Positions 17,043 through 24,300 of a stretch of DNA of 43,072 nt are shown piece after piece. Location of the stretch: contig CAMCIK010000013.1 of the NCBI GenBank assembly GCA_945874825.1, positions 1 to 43,072 on the forward strand, given 5' to 3'. Numbering within the stretch: the first letter of the stretch is position 1; every line of letters starts with the position of its first letter. The stretch is from Phenylobacterium deserti. Its GTDB lineage: Bacteria > Pseudomonadota > Alphaproteobacteria > Caulobacterales > Caulobacteraceae. The position numbers were made by a program, and so were the translations under genes. The notes beneath the pieces are model-generated. The model saw only the letters and a program-made list of their open reading frames with translations, ran no database searches and was not told the DNA's origin.

Positions 17043-17339
17043 TCAGGCCTGCGTCTGTGCCACAGTCAGCCGGACGCCAAAGGCCTTCAGCAGGCCCGCA
17101 ACGGTCTCGAAGGATGGATTTCCGTCTTCGCCGAGGGCCTTGTAGAGGCCTGATCGGCTGAGGCCGGCCCTCTGGGCCAGTTCACCCATGCCCCGGGCCC
17201 GGGCCACATGCGCCAGCGCCCGGCGGATTTCCGCCAGGTCGCCGTCCTCGAAGACCGCCGCCAGATAGTCCGCCACGGCGGCGTCATCCTGCAGGTGATC
17301 GGCGATGTCCCAGGCGGTGGTGTCAGTCAGGTTGGTCAT
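17043..17339 (-). CDS. Antitoxin of HigA/HI1420-like addiction module
   Basis: A 98-residue DNA-binding antidote. The C-terminal half forms a Xre-type helix-turn-helix (MGELAQRAGLSRSGLYKAL near residues 51-69) followed by PSFETVAGLLKAFGVRL, characteristic of the putative addiction module antidote family. It should bind and neutralise the toxin encoded just upstream and repress the shared promoter. Its ATG overlaps the toxin stop by four bases (ATGA), so translation is coupled. The order is toxin first, antitoxin second, as in higBA. Confidence 0.9.
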   Translation of the reverse strand: MTNLTDTTAWDIADHLQDDAAVADYLAAVFEDGDLAEIRRALAHVARARGMGELAQRAGLSRSGLYKALGEDGNPSFETVAGLLKAFGVRLTVAQTQA

Positions 17340-17626
17340 GTGTCCCTCGCCATCTGGAGTGCGCGGCGGATGTCGGTCGGTTGGGAGGACTTGTCGCCTC
17401 CGCAGAGCAGAAGGATCAGGGTCTGGCCCCTCTGGACGAAATAGACCCGGTATCCCGGACCCTGGCGGATACGCATTTCGGAGACACCCTCGCCAATGGG
17501 CTCGACATCCCCGAGATTGCCAGCCTCGGCCCGGTCAATCCGCCGGATGATCTGGGTCCGGGCCCTCAGGTCGCGTAGCCCAAGCAGCCAGTCCCGGAAG
17601 GTTGCGGTCTGCCGGATTTCGAACAT
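17336..17626 (-). CDS. RelE/ParE-superfamily toxin (HigB/HI1419-like)
   Basis: A 96-residue basic protein starting MFEIRQTATFRDWLLGLRD, with the family blocks RARTQIIRRIDRAEAGNLGD, GVSEMRIRQGPGYRVYF and LLLCGGDKSSQ. The last is the signature of the addiction-module killer family related to HigB. Relatives cleave mRNA on the ribosome or otherwise stop growth. The start at 17626 is chosen by family comparison; an in-frame ATG at 17662 would lie upstream of the promoter elements. The operator palindrome ends one base before this ATG, so the mRNA may be leaderless. Confidence 0.9.
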   Translation of the reverse strand: MFEIRQTATFRDWLLGLRDLRARTQIIRRIDRAEAGNLGDVEPIGEGVSEMRIRQGPGYRVYFVQRGQTLILLLCGGDKSSQPTDIRRALQMARDT

Positions 17627-17627
17627 A

Positions 17628-17662
17628 TGTCCACTATAGTAGACATCCGGTATCAGGGTCAA
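17628..17662 (-). promoter_or_regulatory. Toxin-antitoxin promoter with palindromic operator
   Basis: On the minus strand TTGACC (17662-17657) is followed 18 bases later by TATAGT (17638-17633), and the toxin ATG begins seven bases further on. Across the -10 lies an 18-base palindrome, TGTCTACTATAGTGGACA (17645-17628), with one mismatched pair. It is the expected antitoxin operator, and binding would block the -10. The motifs are seen directly; autoregulation is inferred from family behaviour. Confidence 0.65.
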
Positions 17663-17693
17663 GGCTTCAAGACCTGGCGGGTCGGCGCCGGCC

Positions 17694-18707
17694 TCACCCC
17701 GCCTTGATCAACTCCAGCGACCGCACTCGGCTGGCCAGGTCCGGACCCACGGCCATGACGAACAGCTCGTCCGCTCCTGTCGCCTCGGCCTTCTGCGCCA
17801 GGCCCCGGCGAACGGTGTCCGGGTCGCCGACGATGGCGCGGGCGATCACGCCGGCCAGGCGGGGGTCGTCTCGGCGGGCTTCCAGGAAGGCGAGGGCGTC
17901 CTCGATGCGCGCGAAGCGGGGCCGCTCGCCGTCGGCGCCGGGGCCGTCCAGCCCGGCCAGGGCGCTGGCCCGCATGGGGGCGGCCAGGCGCTCGGCGGCC
18001 TCGGCGGTCTCGGCGGCCAGGGCGATGGTGGCCACGGCGGTCCAGCCCTGGGACCGGAAGGCGGAGGGGGCGAAGGCGGCGCGATAGGCGCTCACCGCCG
18101 GTCCGCCGTCGCTGCGGGCGATGAACTCGGCGAAGACCATGCCCACCCCGGCGCGCCCGGCGAAGTCGGCGGTCTCGGGCGAGGAGCAGAGCAGGAAGAT
18201 ATCCGGATGCGAGGGCCCCGAGGGCGAGGCGTGGATGCCCCGGGCCGGGTGGGTCTCGGTGATCGGCTCCACCCCGCCGGCGTCCAGCAGCCAGGCGTTG
18301 AGCAGGGCGAAGTACTGGGGAAAGGCCTCCGACCCCGCCGAGCGCAGGGCCCCGCCGGTGCGCCCGTCCGTGCCCAGGGCCCGGCCCACCCCCAGGTCGA
18401 TCCGCCCGGGCGCCAGGGCTTCCAGGGCCATGAAGACCTCGGCCACCTTCAGGGGCGAATAGTTGACCAGCATGACCCCGCCCGAACCCAGGCGGATGGT
18501 CTTGGTGGCCTGGGTCAGGGCGGCCATCAGGATCTCGGGCGAGGCCGAGGCCAGGCTGCGCATGTTGTGGTGCTCGGCCACCCAGAAGCGGTCATAGCCC
18601 AGCCGCTCGGCCGCCTGGGCCACGGCGATGGTCTCGCGCATGGCCTGCGCCTGCGTGGCCTCGCCGCCCACCGGCGACAGGTCGAGGACGGAGAGCCGGG
18701 CCTTCAC
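17694..18707 (-). CDS. LLM-class flavin-dependent oxidoreductase (luciferase-like)
   Basis: A 337-residue TIM-barrel flavoprotein of the bacterial luciferase family, MsnO8-like branch. Landmarks are the N-terminal LSVLDLSPV, AERLGYDRFWVAEHHNM near residue 34, IRLGSGGVMLVNYSPLKVAE, and APGRIDLGVGRALGTD. These enzymes use FMNH2 and O2, or F420 in some branches, to oxidise varied small molecules; the substrate here is unknown. Its ATG overlaps the stop of the upstream thioesterase gene by four bases, so the two are translationally coupled and probably act on a common acyl or aromatic substrate. Confidence 0.92.
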   Translation of the reverse strand: MKARLSVLDLSPVGGEATQAQAMRETIAVAQAAERLGYDRFWVAEHHNMRSLASASPEILMAALTQATKTIRLGSGGVMLVNYSPLKVAEVFMALEALAPGRIDLGVGRALGTDGRTGGALRSAGSEAFPQYFALLNAWLLDAGGVEPITETHPARGIHASPSGPSHPDIFLLCSSPETADFAGRAGVGMVFAEFIARSDGGPAVSAYRAAFAPSAFRSQGWTAVATIALAAETAEAAERLAAPMRASALAGLDGPGADGERPRFARIEDALAFLEARRDDPRLAGVIARAIVGDPDTVRRGLAQKAEATGADELFVMAVGPDLASRVRSLELIKAG

Positions 18708-19162
18708 GTCCGCTTGCCGGTCTTCTTGATCACGGCAGAGAAGGCAAACACCGTCTCGCCCTCCACGGTCATCAGGCCGCGCAGGAAAACGAGGCTGCGG
18801 CCGGCCTTCACCACCTCGCCCCGGGCCTCCAGCAGGGCGCCCAGGGGCACGGCCCCCACGAAGTCGGCGTTGAAGCTGGCGGTCACGCTGTGGCCGTCCT
18901 GCAGGTGCTCCCGCGCGAAGACGAAGATGGCGTAGTCGGCGAAGGTCATAAGCGCCCCGCCGTGCATGAACCCGCCGCCATTCATGTGCTTGGGCTCGGT
19001 GCGCATGGCGCAGACCGGCTCGCCCGCCGCGTCGAGGCGGTAAAAGAAGGGGCCGGCGTGGTCCTCGAACGGGTCCGAGCCATAGGCGATCCAGCCCGCC
19101 CAGGGCCCCTCGGTCACCGTCTCGTGGCGCCAGGTCTGAGCGCCGTCATCCCCATCGGCCAT
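18704..19162 (-). CDS. Hotdog-fold (PaaI/acyl-CoA) thioesterase
   Basis: A 152-residue enzyme of the 4HBT/PaaI type that hydrolyses acyl-CoA thioesters. The core NGGGFMHGGALMTFADYA holds the conserved HGG turn and the Asp near residue 80 that acts in related PaaI enzymes. SVTASFNADFVGAVPLGALLEARG and the closing strands complete the single hotdog domain. I chose the ATG at 19162 because GGGGAGG lies six bases upstream; an in-frame ATG at 19318 would run through the terminator hairpin region. It is coupled by ATGA to the luciferase-like gene downstream. Confidence 0.88.
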   Translation of the reverse strand: MADGDDGAQTWRHETVTEGPWAGWIAYGSDPFEDHAGPFFYRLDAAGEPVCAMRTEPKHMNGGGFMHGGALMTFADYAIFVFAREHLQDGHSVTASFNADFVGAVPLGALLEARGEVVKAGRSLVFLRGLMTVEGETVFAFSAVIKKTGKRT

Positions 19163-19573
19163 GGAACACCTCCCCGCGCCGCCCCCGACCGCCGGTGGGC
19201 CTGCGGGTAGCCTTTGCCAAACCCCGGGCCCGGGCGCCAGTCCTGCACCGGACGGACGCGCAGAGAAAACGGCGGCCTTCGGGAGGAAGGGCCGCCGTTG
19301 CGAAGCCGCAAAGGTCAAATCGGGGATTGGAGAGACAGGTGCGGCGACCGTTCCCGGCCCGGGGGGCTGGGGGGGCGTTCAGGGACCGGAACCAGGTCCA
19401 GCCGCCGACAGTGCCAATCTGGCGGCGGTCTGTGGCGGGGTCGGGTCCGGATTAAGGCCCTTTAAGGGCTTCCTGCGCCTGTGAGGGGCCCCTCTGGGCG
19501 GCCTCCAGCGCCAGGAGGGGGACTGGGGGGGCGAGGTCTGCGCCGCCGTCCAGGAGGGTTCGGCGATCAGGTC
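19163..19573. other. 411-base gap with a terminator and no convincing gene
   Basis: This is the longest gene-free stretch in the window. It holds a strong hairpin with a minus-strand T-run (19262-19299). The G-rich segment around 19360-19380 and the right half show no reading frame with recognisable protein features. Frames on either strand read as low-complexity, Pro/Arg/Gly-rich shadows. Most of it is therefore the 3' region of the DJ-1/PfpI gene plus the thioesterase promoter. Confidence 0.6.
19262..19299 (-). terminator. Intrinsic terminator, minus strand
   Basis: On the minus strand AACGGCGGCC and the mirror GGCCGCCGTT form a ten-pair stem, extended inward by CTTC/GAAG with one bulge around a short loop (19299-19268). 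TTTTCTC follows. It would stop transcripts coming from the DJ-1/PfpI gene before the thioesterase gene. Confidence 0.75.
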
Positions 19574-20386
19574 TCATTCCAGGGCCCCGGCTTCCGGCAG
19601 GGCGAAGGGGTCGTTGGAGGGATCCTCGTTCCATTGATACTCGAGGCTTCGGGCCAGCTGGCGGGCGCGGTCCAGCCCGTGGAATCGGGCAACGAGGCCG
19701 AGGGCCATGTCCGTGCCCGCCGACACGCCGGACGACGTCACGTACCTGCCATCTTCGACCCACCTCGCGCTGCGGACCCAGGTCACTTCCGGGTCCTGGT
19801 CGACGGCCAGCTGGAAGAAGGCCTTGTTCGAGGTCGCCCGGCGGCCCTTGAGCAGGCCCGCCTTTGCGAGGAGGGCCGATCCTGTGCAGACGGAGGTCAT
19901 CAGCTCCACGGTCCGGTCCTGCTCCCGCAGGAAGTCGAGCAGGCGAGCATTCTCCAGCGCGGGAAGGGTGCCGACACCGCCCGGCGTCATCAGGATGGCG
20001 ATCCCCGGCGCATTCGAGAATCCATGAGTGGCTATCACCTCCACGCCCTGCGCCGACCGGACCGCACCGGCCTGCTCGGCGAGCATGACGACCTCCATCT
20101 CCGGGACATTGGCCCACATTTCCACCGGCCCGAAGACATCCAGCAGCTCGAATCCCGGATAGAGCACGACCCCCACGACCTTTCGGGCCGTCTGCTGGGC
20201 GGGCGACGGCGCAGGCGCGACCCCGGGCTCGAGGAGTGTGTCTCCGGCGGCGACGACCCGTTCGTCCGCCTCCGGGCGGCGATTGGTCTCCCCTGAGGCG
20301 TCGGCAGTGCCGCCGGCCATCTCGGGCTTGGACGTCAGGGAGGGCATGGCCGTGACGGCGTCGGTGAGGAAGGGACGGCTCTTCAT
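19574..20386 (-). CDS. DJ-1/PfpI (GATase-1-like) family protein, isonitrile hydratase-like
   Basis: A 270-residue protein with an unusual 70-residue N-terminal extension rich in Ala, Glu and Pro, then a DJ-1/PfpI domain. The domain has VVLYPGFELLDVFGPVEMW (with the conserved Glu), ILMTPGGVGTLPALEN and the nucleophile elbow MTSVCTGSALLAKAGLL with Cys167. The motif set resembles isonitrile hydratase and ThiJ-like proteins. There is no C-terminal AraC helix-turn-helix, so it is not a GlxA-type regulator. The start at 20386 has AGGAG eight bases upstream. The extension lacks a clear signal peptide. Function beyond the family is open. Confidence 0.85.
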   Translation of the reverse strand: MKSRPFLTDAVTAMPSLTSKPEMAGGTADASGETNRRPEADERVVAAGDTLLEPGVAPAPSPAQQTARKVVGVVLYPGFELLDVFGPVEMWANVPEMEVVMLAEQAGAVRSAQGVEVIATHGFSNAPGIAILMTPGGVGTLPALENARLLDFLREQDRTVELMTSVCTGSALLAKAGLLKGRRATSNKAFFQLAVDQDPEVTWVRSARWVEDGRYVTSSGVSAGTDMALGLVARFHGLDRARQLARSLEYQWNEDPSNDPFALPEAGALE

Positions 20387-20467
20387 GGGGAATGCTCCTG
20401 ACCGTGAGGTCCGACGGCGACTCCGGCCGGGACCCCGGGGCATTGAAACCTGGACGTCCGGCTCAAG

Positions 20468-21676
20468 TCACCCCACCCCCACCTTCCGCCCCGCCCGGAA
20501 CCTTACCGGCATGGTCCGCGGCCCGGAGATAAAATTGCTGGCCAGCCATTCGGGCGGGGCGGAGCGCTCCACCTCTTCCATCCGCGAGAGCACCTCCACC
20601 AGCATGGCGTCGATCTCGATCCGGGCGATGTGCTGGCCCAGGCACACGTGGGGGCCGTTGCCGAAGGCGATGTGGTCGAGGGGTGCCCGGGCAAGGTCCA
20701 GCTGGTCCGCGCGGTCGAACTGATCCGGGTCGCGGTTGGCCGAGCCGAAGTACATGACCACCTTGTCGCCCTGGCGGATCGTCTTGCCGCCCAGCTGGGC
20801 GTCCTTGCGGGCGGTGCGGCGCATGTAGATCACCGGGGTGGTCCAGCGCAGCAGCTCCTCCCGGGCGGCGGGCAGGCGCCCGGGCAGGTCGGCCTTCAGC
20901 CAGGCCAGCTGGTCGGGATGGTCCAGCATGGCGTCCAGGCCGCTGGCCAGCAGGTTACGGGTGGTGTCGCCGCCGGCGTCGATCAGCAGCAGGAAGAAGA
21001 GCAGGAACTCCATGTCCTCCAGCCGCCGGCCGTCGACCTCGCAGGCCAGCAGGCGCGAGGCTAGGTCGTCGCCGGGTCGGGCGCGCTTCTCGGCCATCAG
21101 CTTCGAGCCGTACTCGAACATCTTCATCACCGCCTGGGCGCCGGCGCCGGGGGCCTGGGCCTCCGGGGCGGTGTGGATCACCTCGGTCAGCTTGTAGAGC
21201 TCGCGCCCGTCGTCCAGGGGCAGGCCCATCAGCTCGGCGATCACGTAGGAGGGCATCTCGCCGGCCACCTCGGCCACGAAGTCGCACTCGCCCGTCTCGA
21301 TCACCGCATCGACGATCTGCCGGGCCAGGGCCTGGATCCGCGCCTCGCGCATCTTCGCTGTCGGCAGGGTGAACTCCGAGCGGATGAGCTTGCGAAAGCC
21401 CGTATGGTCCGGCGGGTCCATCATCAGCATCATCTTGTACGGACCGAAGGCCGCCGACTCCTCCGCCGGGTCGGGGATCAGGATGGTCGGCTCGGAGGAA
21501 TAGGTCTCGAACCCCCGGTCCACGGCGCGCACGTCCGCGTAACGGGTGACCGCCCAGAACCCCCGGCCGCCGGGCTCCTCGTGCCAATGGACGGGGTCGT
21601 TCTCGCGCAGCCAGTCGTACTGGGCGAGGGGATGGCCGGCGGCGAAGCTGGCGGGGCTGAGGAGGTCGATCTTCAT
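20468..21676 (-). CDS. Cytochrome P450
   Basis: A 402-residue soluble class I bacterial P450. The oxygen-activation I-helix is LLIDAGGDTTRN, the K-helix ExxR is EELLR, and the haem loop FGNGPHVCLGQHIAR places the thiolate ligand at Cys345. No membrane anchor is present. It needs a ferredoxin and reductase, which are not in the window. It starts seven bases after the enoyl-CoA hydratase gene on the same strand, so the two are very likely one transcript. This suggests hydroxylation of an acyl, steroid or terpenoid compound whose side chain is then degraded as a CoA thioester. The substrate cannot be assigned. Confidence 0.95.
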   Translation of the reverse strand: MKIDLLSPASFAAGHPLAQYDWLRENDPVHWHEEPGGRGFWAVTRYADVRAVDRGFETYSSEPTILIPDPAEESAAFGPYKMMLMMDPPDHTGFRKLIRSEFTLPTAKMREARIQALARQIVDAVIETGECDFVAEVAGEMPSYVIAELMGLPLDDGRELYKLTEVIHTAPEAQAPGAGAQAVMKMFEYGSKLMAEKRARPGDDLASRLLACEVDGRRLEDMEFLLFFLLLIDAGGDTTRNLLASGLDAMLDHPDQLAWLKADLPGRLPAAREELLRWTTPVIYMRRTARKDAQLGGKTIRQGDKVVMYFGSANRDPDQFDRADQLDLARAPLDHIAFGNGPHVCLGQHIARIEIDAMLVEVLSRMEEVERSAPPEWLASNFISGPRTMPVRFRAGRKVGVG

Positions 21677-21683
21677 GAGGGGG

Positions 21684-22544
21684 TCAGTCCTTCCACCAGG
21701 GATACTGGGGCGGCATGTCGCTGGAGACCCTGCCGGGGAAGTCGGGGCTGCGCTTCTCCAGGAAGGCCGAGACGCCCTCGCGCACGTCGGGGCCGGCGCC
21801 CAGGGTCATGGCCATGGCGCCGTCCACCTTCAGGGCGCCCCAGGGGTCGGGCTCGCCGCTGAAGCGCCACAGCATCTGCCGGGTCAGGGCCACGGAGACA
21901 GGGGCGGTGTTCTCGGCGATCTCCCGGGCGATCTCCCGGGCGCGGTCCATGAGGGCCTCGGGCTCCACCACCTCGGAGACGAGACCGCCGGCCTTCGCCT
22001 CCTCAGCCGGGATCAGGGCGCCGGAGAGGCACCAGCGCAGGGCGGTGGGCAGGCCCACCAGCCGGGGCAGGAACCAGGCGCTGCCGGCCTCGGGCACCAG
22101 GCCGCGTCGGGCGAAGACAAAGCCCACCCGGGCGCCCTTGGCCGCGATGCGGATATCCATGGGCAGGGTCAGGGTCGCACCTACCCCTACCGCCGCGCCG
22201 TTCAGGGCGGCGATGATGGGCTTGCGACAGTTGAAGAGGGCCCCGATGAAGCCACCTCCGGAACGCCGCCGGGCGGTGGTTCCCGCGTCGCCAAAGGCCA
22301 CCGCGCCTTCGGCCTTGGAGTCGAACGCACCGGCGCCCGAGGAGATGTCCGCCCCGGCGCAGAAGGCCCGGCCGGCGCCGGTGACGATGATCACCCGCAC
22401 GCTGTCGTCCTCGTCGGCGCGCACGAAGGCGTCCTCGATCTCAAGGCCCATGGTGGCCGTGTAGGCGTTCAGCTTGTCGGGGCGGTTGAGGGTCAGGGTC
22501 AGGACGGGGCCGTCCTGTTCCCAGAGCAGGGTCTCGTAGGTCAT
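21684..22544 (-). CDS. Enoyl-CoA hydratase/isomerase (crotonase) family protein
   Basis: A 286-residue crotonase-fold enzyme acting on CoA thioesters. It has LTLNRPDKLNAYTATMG, the first oxyanion-hole block AFCAGADISS, and the second, ALNGAAVGVGATLTLPMDIR. The usual first catalytic Glu position near AAVGVGATL is not obvious, while GLVPEAGSAWFLPRLVG carries the second Glu, which fits the isomerase-like and distal hydratase branches. The start at 22544 has GGGGAGG close upstream; a longer frame from 22583 adds only a basic tail. It is followed after seven bases by the P450 gene. Confidence 0.9.
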   Translation of the reverse strand: MTYETLLWEQDGPVLTLTLNRPDKLNAYTATMGLEIEDAFVRADEDDSVRVIIVTGAGRAFCAGADISSGAGAFDSKAEGAVAFGDAGTTARRRSGGGFIGALFNCRKPIIAALNGAAVGVGATLTLPMDIRIAAKGARVGFVFARRGLVPEAGSAWFLPRLVGLPTALRWCLSGALIPAEEAKAGGLVSEVVEPEALMDRAREIAREIAENTAPVSVALTRQMLWRFSGEPDPWGALKVDGAMAMTLGAGPDVREGVSAFLEKRSPDFPGRVSSDMPPQYPWWKD

Positions 22545-22622
22545 GCGTCCTCCCCGGGAGCCTCGCCCCTCGTGTTCCCGCAATTGATGCGTGCTGACCC
22601 CCGGTCAAGCAAGAGGGGGGAG

Positions 22623-23918
22623 TCAGGCCTCGCCGAGGGCCGTCAGGATGGCGGCCTGGAAGCGGGGGAGCAAGCGCTCCACGAAGGCGGGGTCGAGGCA
22701 GCGGGCGTCGTCCAGGGTGGTGTGGTGGAAGCGGTGGGCGCCGAAGACGCCGAAGGCGGCGGGATAGCCGGCCTTCAGGATCTCGGCCAGCTCGCCCGCG
22801 GCGGCCGGGCCGGCGGGGAGGGGGGCCTCGAGGCCGGCCTCGCCTGCAAAGCTTTCTTTCAGGATATCAACGAGATGGGCTGATCCCATCAGCACGCGCG
22901 CCGGATCGGGGCGGTCCAGGGGCTCAAGGCCCTGCGGCGTTTCCCTCCAGTCCCGGGCGGCGATGCCGGCGCCCAGGTGGACCCAAAGGGCCGTCCGCTT
23001 CGGGTCCGGCGCTTCCCGGTGCAGGAAGGCCTCTGCGCCGAGGTTTTCGTACTCGTGACCGCTGGCGGTGACGACGACGATGTCGTGGCGGGTCAGGGTC
23101 TTCGCCATCCAGGGCAGGAGGGCCATCCAGAGGGCGATCCCGGGGCCCCGCTCGCCCGCGCAGGTGAACCAGCCGGACCTCGGGGTCGACAGGACCACCG
23201 TCCGCCCTGCACCCCGGTCGATCCGCCCGATGAGGTTGAAGGCGGGCCGATGGCCGGCGGTGCCATCGATCACCAGCCGCGCCGTCTGCCCCTCCCGGGC
23301 GGCGGCGAGGACGGGACCGGCGTCCTTAGGCGCCAGGACCAGGGTCGGCACGCCGAAGGGCGGTGCCCCGTCCGGAGCGTTCAGGGCGATGGCCTCGCCG
23401 GTCGGGCCGTGGGTGACGAGGATGAGGCCGGCGGCTCCGGAGGCCCGGACCTCGTCGGCCAGGGTGCGCAGCTCGGGCTGGCGGACGCTGGACCAGCGCC
23501 GGGAGGGCAGCTCGGCGACGACCAGGGCGCCGACCGCAGGGGCGACGGGGCGCCCAGGCGTCAGAGGGCCGAAGACCCCCTCCGGTCCCGTGACCCTCGC
23601 GGGCCCCTGGGCCAACCCCTGCACGGACCCCTTCTCGAACGTCAGGGCGGCGGTGCGCAGGTCGCTGAACGGCGCTTCGAAGGCCTGCCTCCGGGTCCGG
23701 TAGCCGAACCGCCGCAGCCGGCTCTCCATCCAGGTGCCGGAGTCCTGGTCGCCGGGTCCCCCCGACGCCTTGCCGCCCATGGCGACCCAGGCCTCGAGGT
23801 CGGTGCGGATGGAAATCAGGTCCGGTGCGGCCATGGCGGGCGTGGCGAGGAGGGGGCTCGCCGCGGCCCCGGCGACCACGCCCCGGCGGGTGGGATCGGA
23901 GGGCCCGGCCGCCGTCAC
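22623..23918 (-). CDS. M28-like exported protein lacking most zinc ligands
   Basis: A 431-residue protein with a probable Tat signal (TRRGVVAGAAAS, cleaved near AMA-A at residue 31). Its layout follows M28 aminopeptidases: a short N-terminal helix, a PA-like insertion (about 110-220), then the catalytic-type domain. The HxD metal pair is replaced: the expected GGHLDSW-like strand reads STPRSGW (244-250), and the GAxDN turn reads CAGERGPG (253-260). A Glu in HEYENLG (288-294) and a His in FHHTTLDD (397-404) remain. It may be a non-peptidase or use a different site. It begins four bases after DUF3297 on the same strand. Confidence 0.7.
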   Translation of the reverse strand: MTAAGPSDPTRRGVVAGAAASPLLATPAMAAPDLISIRTDLEAWVAMGGKASGGPGDQDSGTWMESRLRRFGYRTRRQAFEAPFSDLRTAALTFEKGSVQGLAQGPARVTGPEGVFGPLTPGRPVAPAVGALVVAELPSRRWSSVRQPELRTLADEVRASGAAGLILVTHGPTGEAIALNAPDGAPPFGVPTLVLAPKDAGPVLAAAREGQTARLVIDGTAGHRPAFNLIGRIDRGAGRTVVLSTPRSGWFTCAGERGPGIALWMALLPWMAKTLTRHDIVVVTASGHEYENLGAEAFLHREAPDPKRTALWVHLGAGIAARDWRETPQGLEPLDRPDPARVLMGSAHLVDILKESFAGEAGLEAPLPAGPAAAGELAEILKAGYPAAFGVFGAHRFHHTTLDDARCLDPAFVERLLPRFQAAILTALGEA

Positions 23919-23922
23919 GGCC

Positions 23923-24174
23923 TCAGCTCTCGAACCAGGACTCGACGGGACCCTTGAGCAGCATGGTCATCGACTTGCCGCGCCGGTCCACTGTCTTGCC
24001 CACGGCCAGGCGGACCCAGCCCTCGGAGATGCAGTACTCCTCGACATTGGTCTTCTCGGCCCCCTTGAAGCGTACCCCGACCCCGCGGGCGAGGGCGGCA
24101 GCGTCGTGCCAGGGGCTGTCGGGGTCGACGCAGAGGCGGTCGGGGGGTGTGTCGGCGGCGGGGGTGTCGGTCAT
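23923..24174 (-). CDS. DUF3297 family protein
   Basis: An 83-residue cytosolic protein recognised by PDRLCVDPDSPWHDAAALARG and by EKTNVEEYCISEGWVRLAVG followed by KTVDRRGKSMTMLLKGPVE. These blocks are near-invariant in the DUF3297 family, for which I know no function. The size is normal. Its stop lies four bases before the M28-like gene start, so they probably share a transcript. The promoter must lie in the 126-base divergent gap shared with the thiolase gene. Confidence 0.88.
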   Translation of the reverse strand: MTDTPAADTPPDRLCVDPDSPWHDAAALARGVGVRFKGAEKTNVEEYCISEGWVRLAVGKTVDRRGKSMTMLLKGPVESWFES

Positions 24175-24300
24175 GCCCCCCTTCTAGCGCGCCCGGGCCC
24201 GCAGGCAATCCCGACGAAAAGGGCTTCCCTGACCCGGGGTCCGCCGGTCAAGATGCAGGTTCATCGCCGCGGGACGGCGCCAAGGAACGGGAGACGCAAG

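Noticed and set aside
19163..19484. Small plus-strand protein-coding genes in the 411-base gap
   Set aside because: The candidate frames are Pro/Arg/Gly-rich, overlap one another, span the terminator hairpin and lack ribosome sites.
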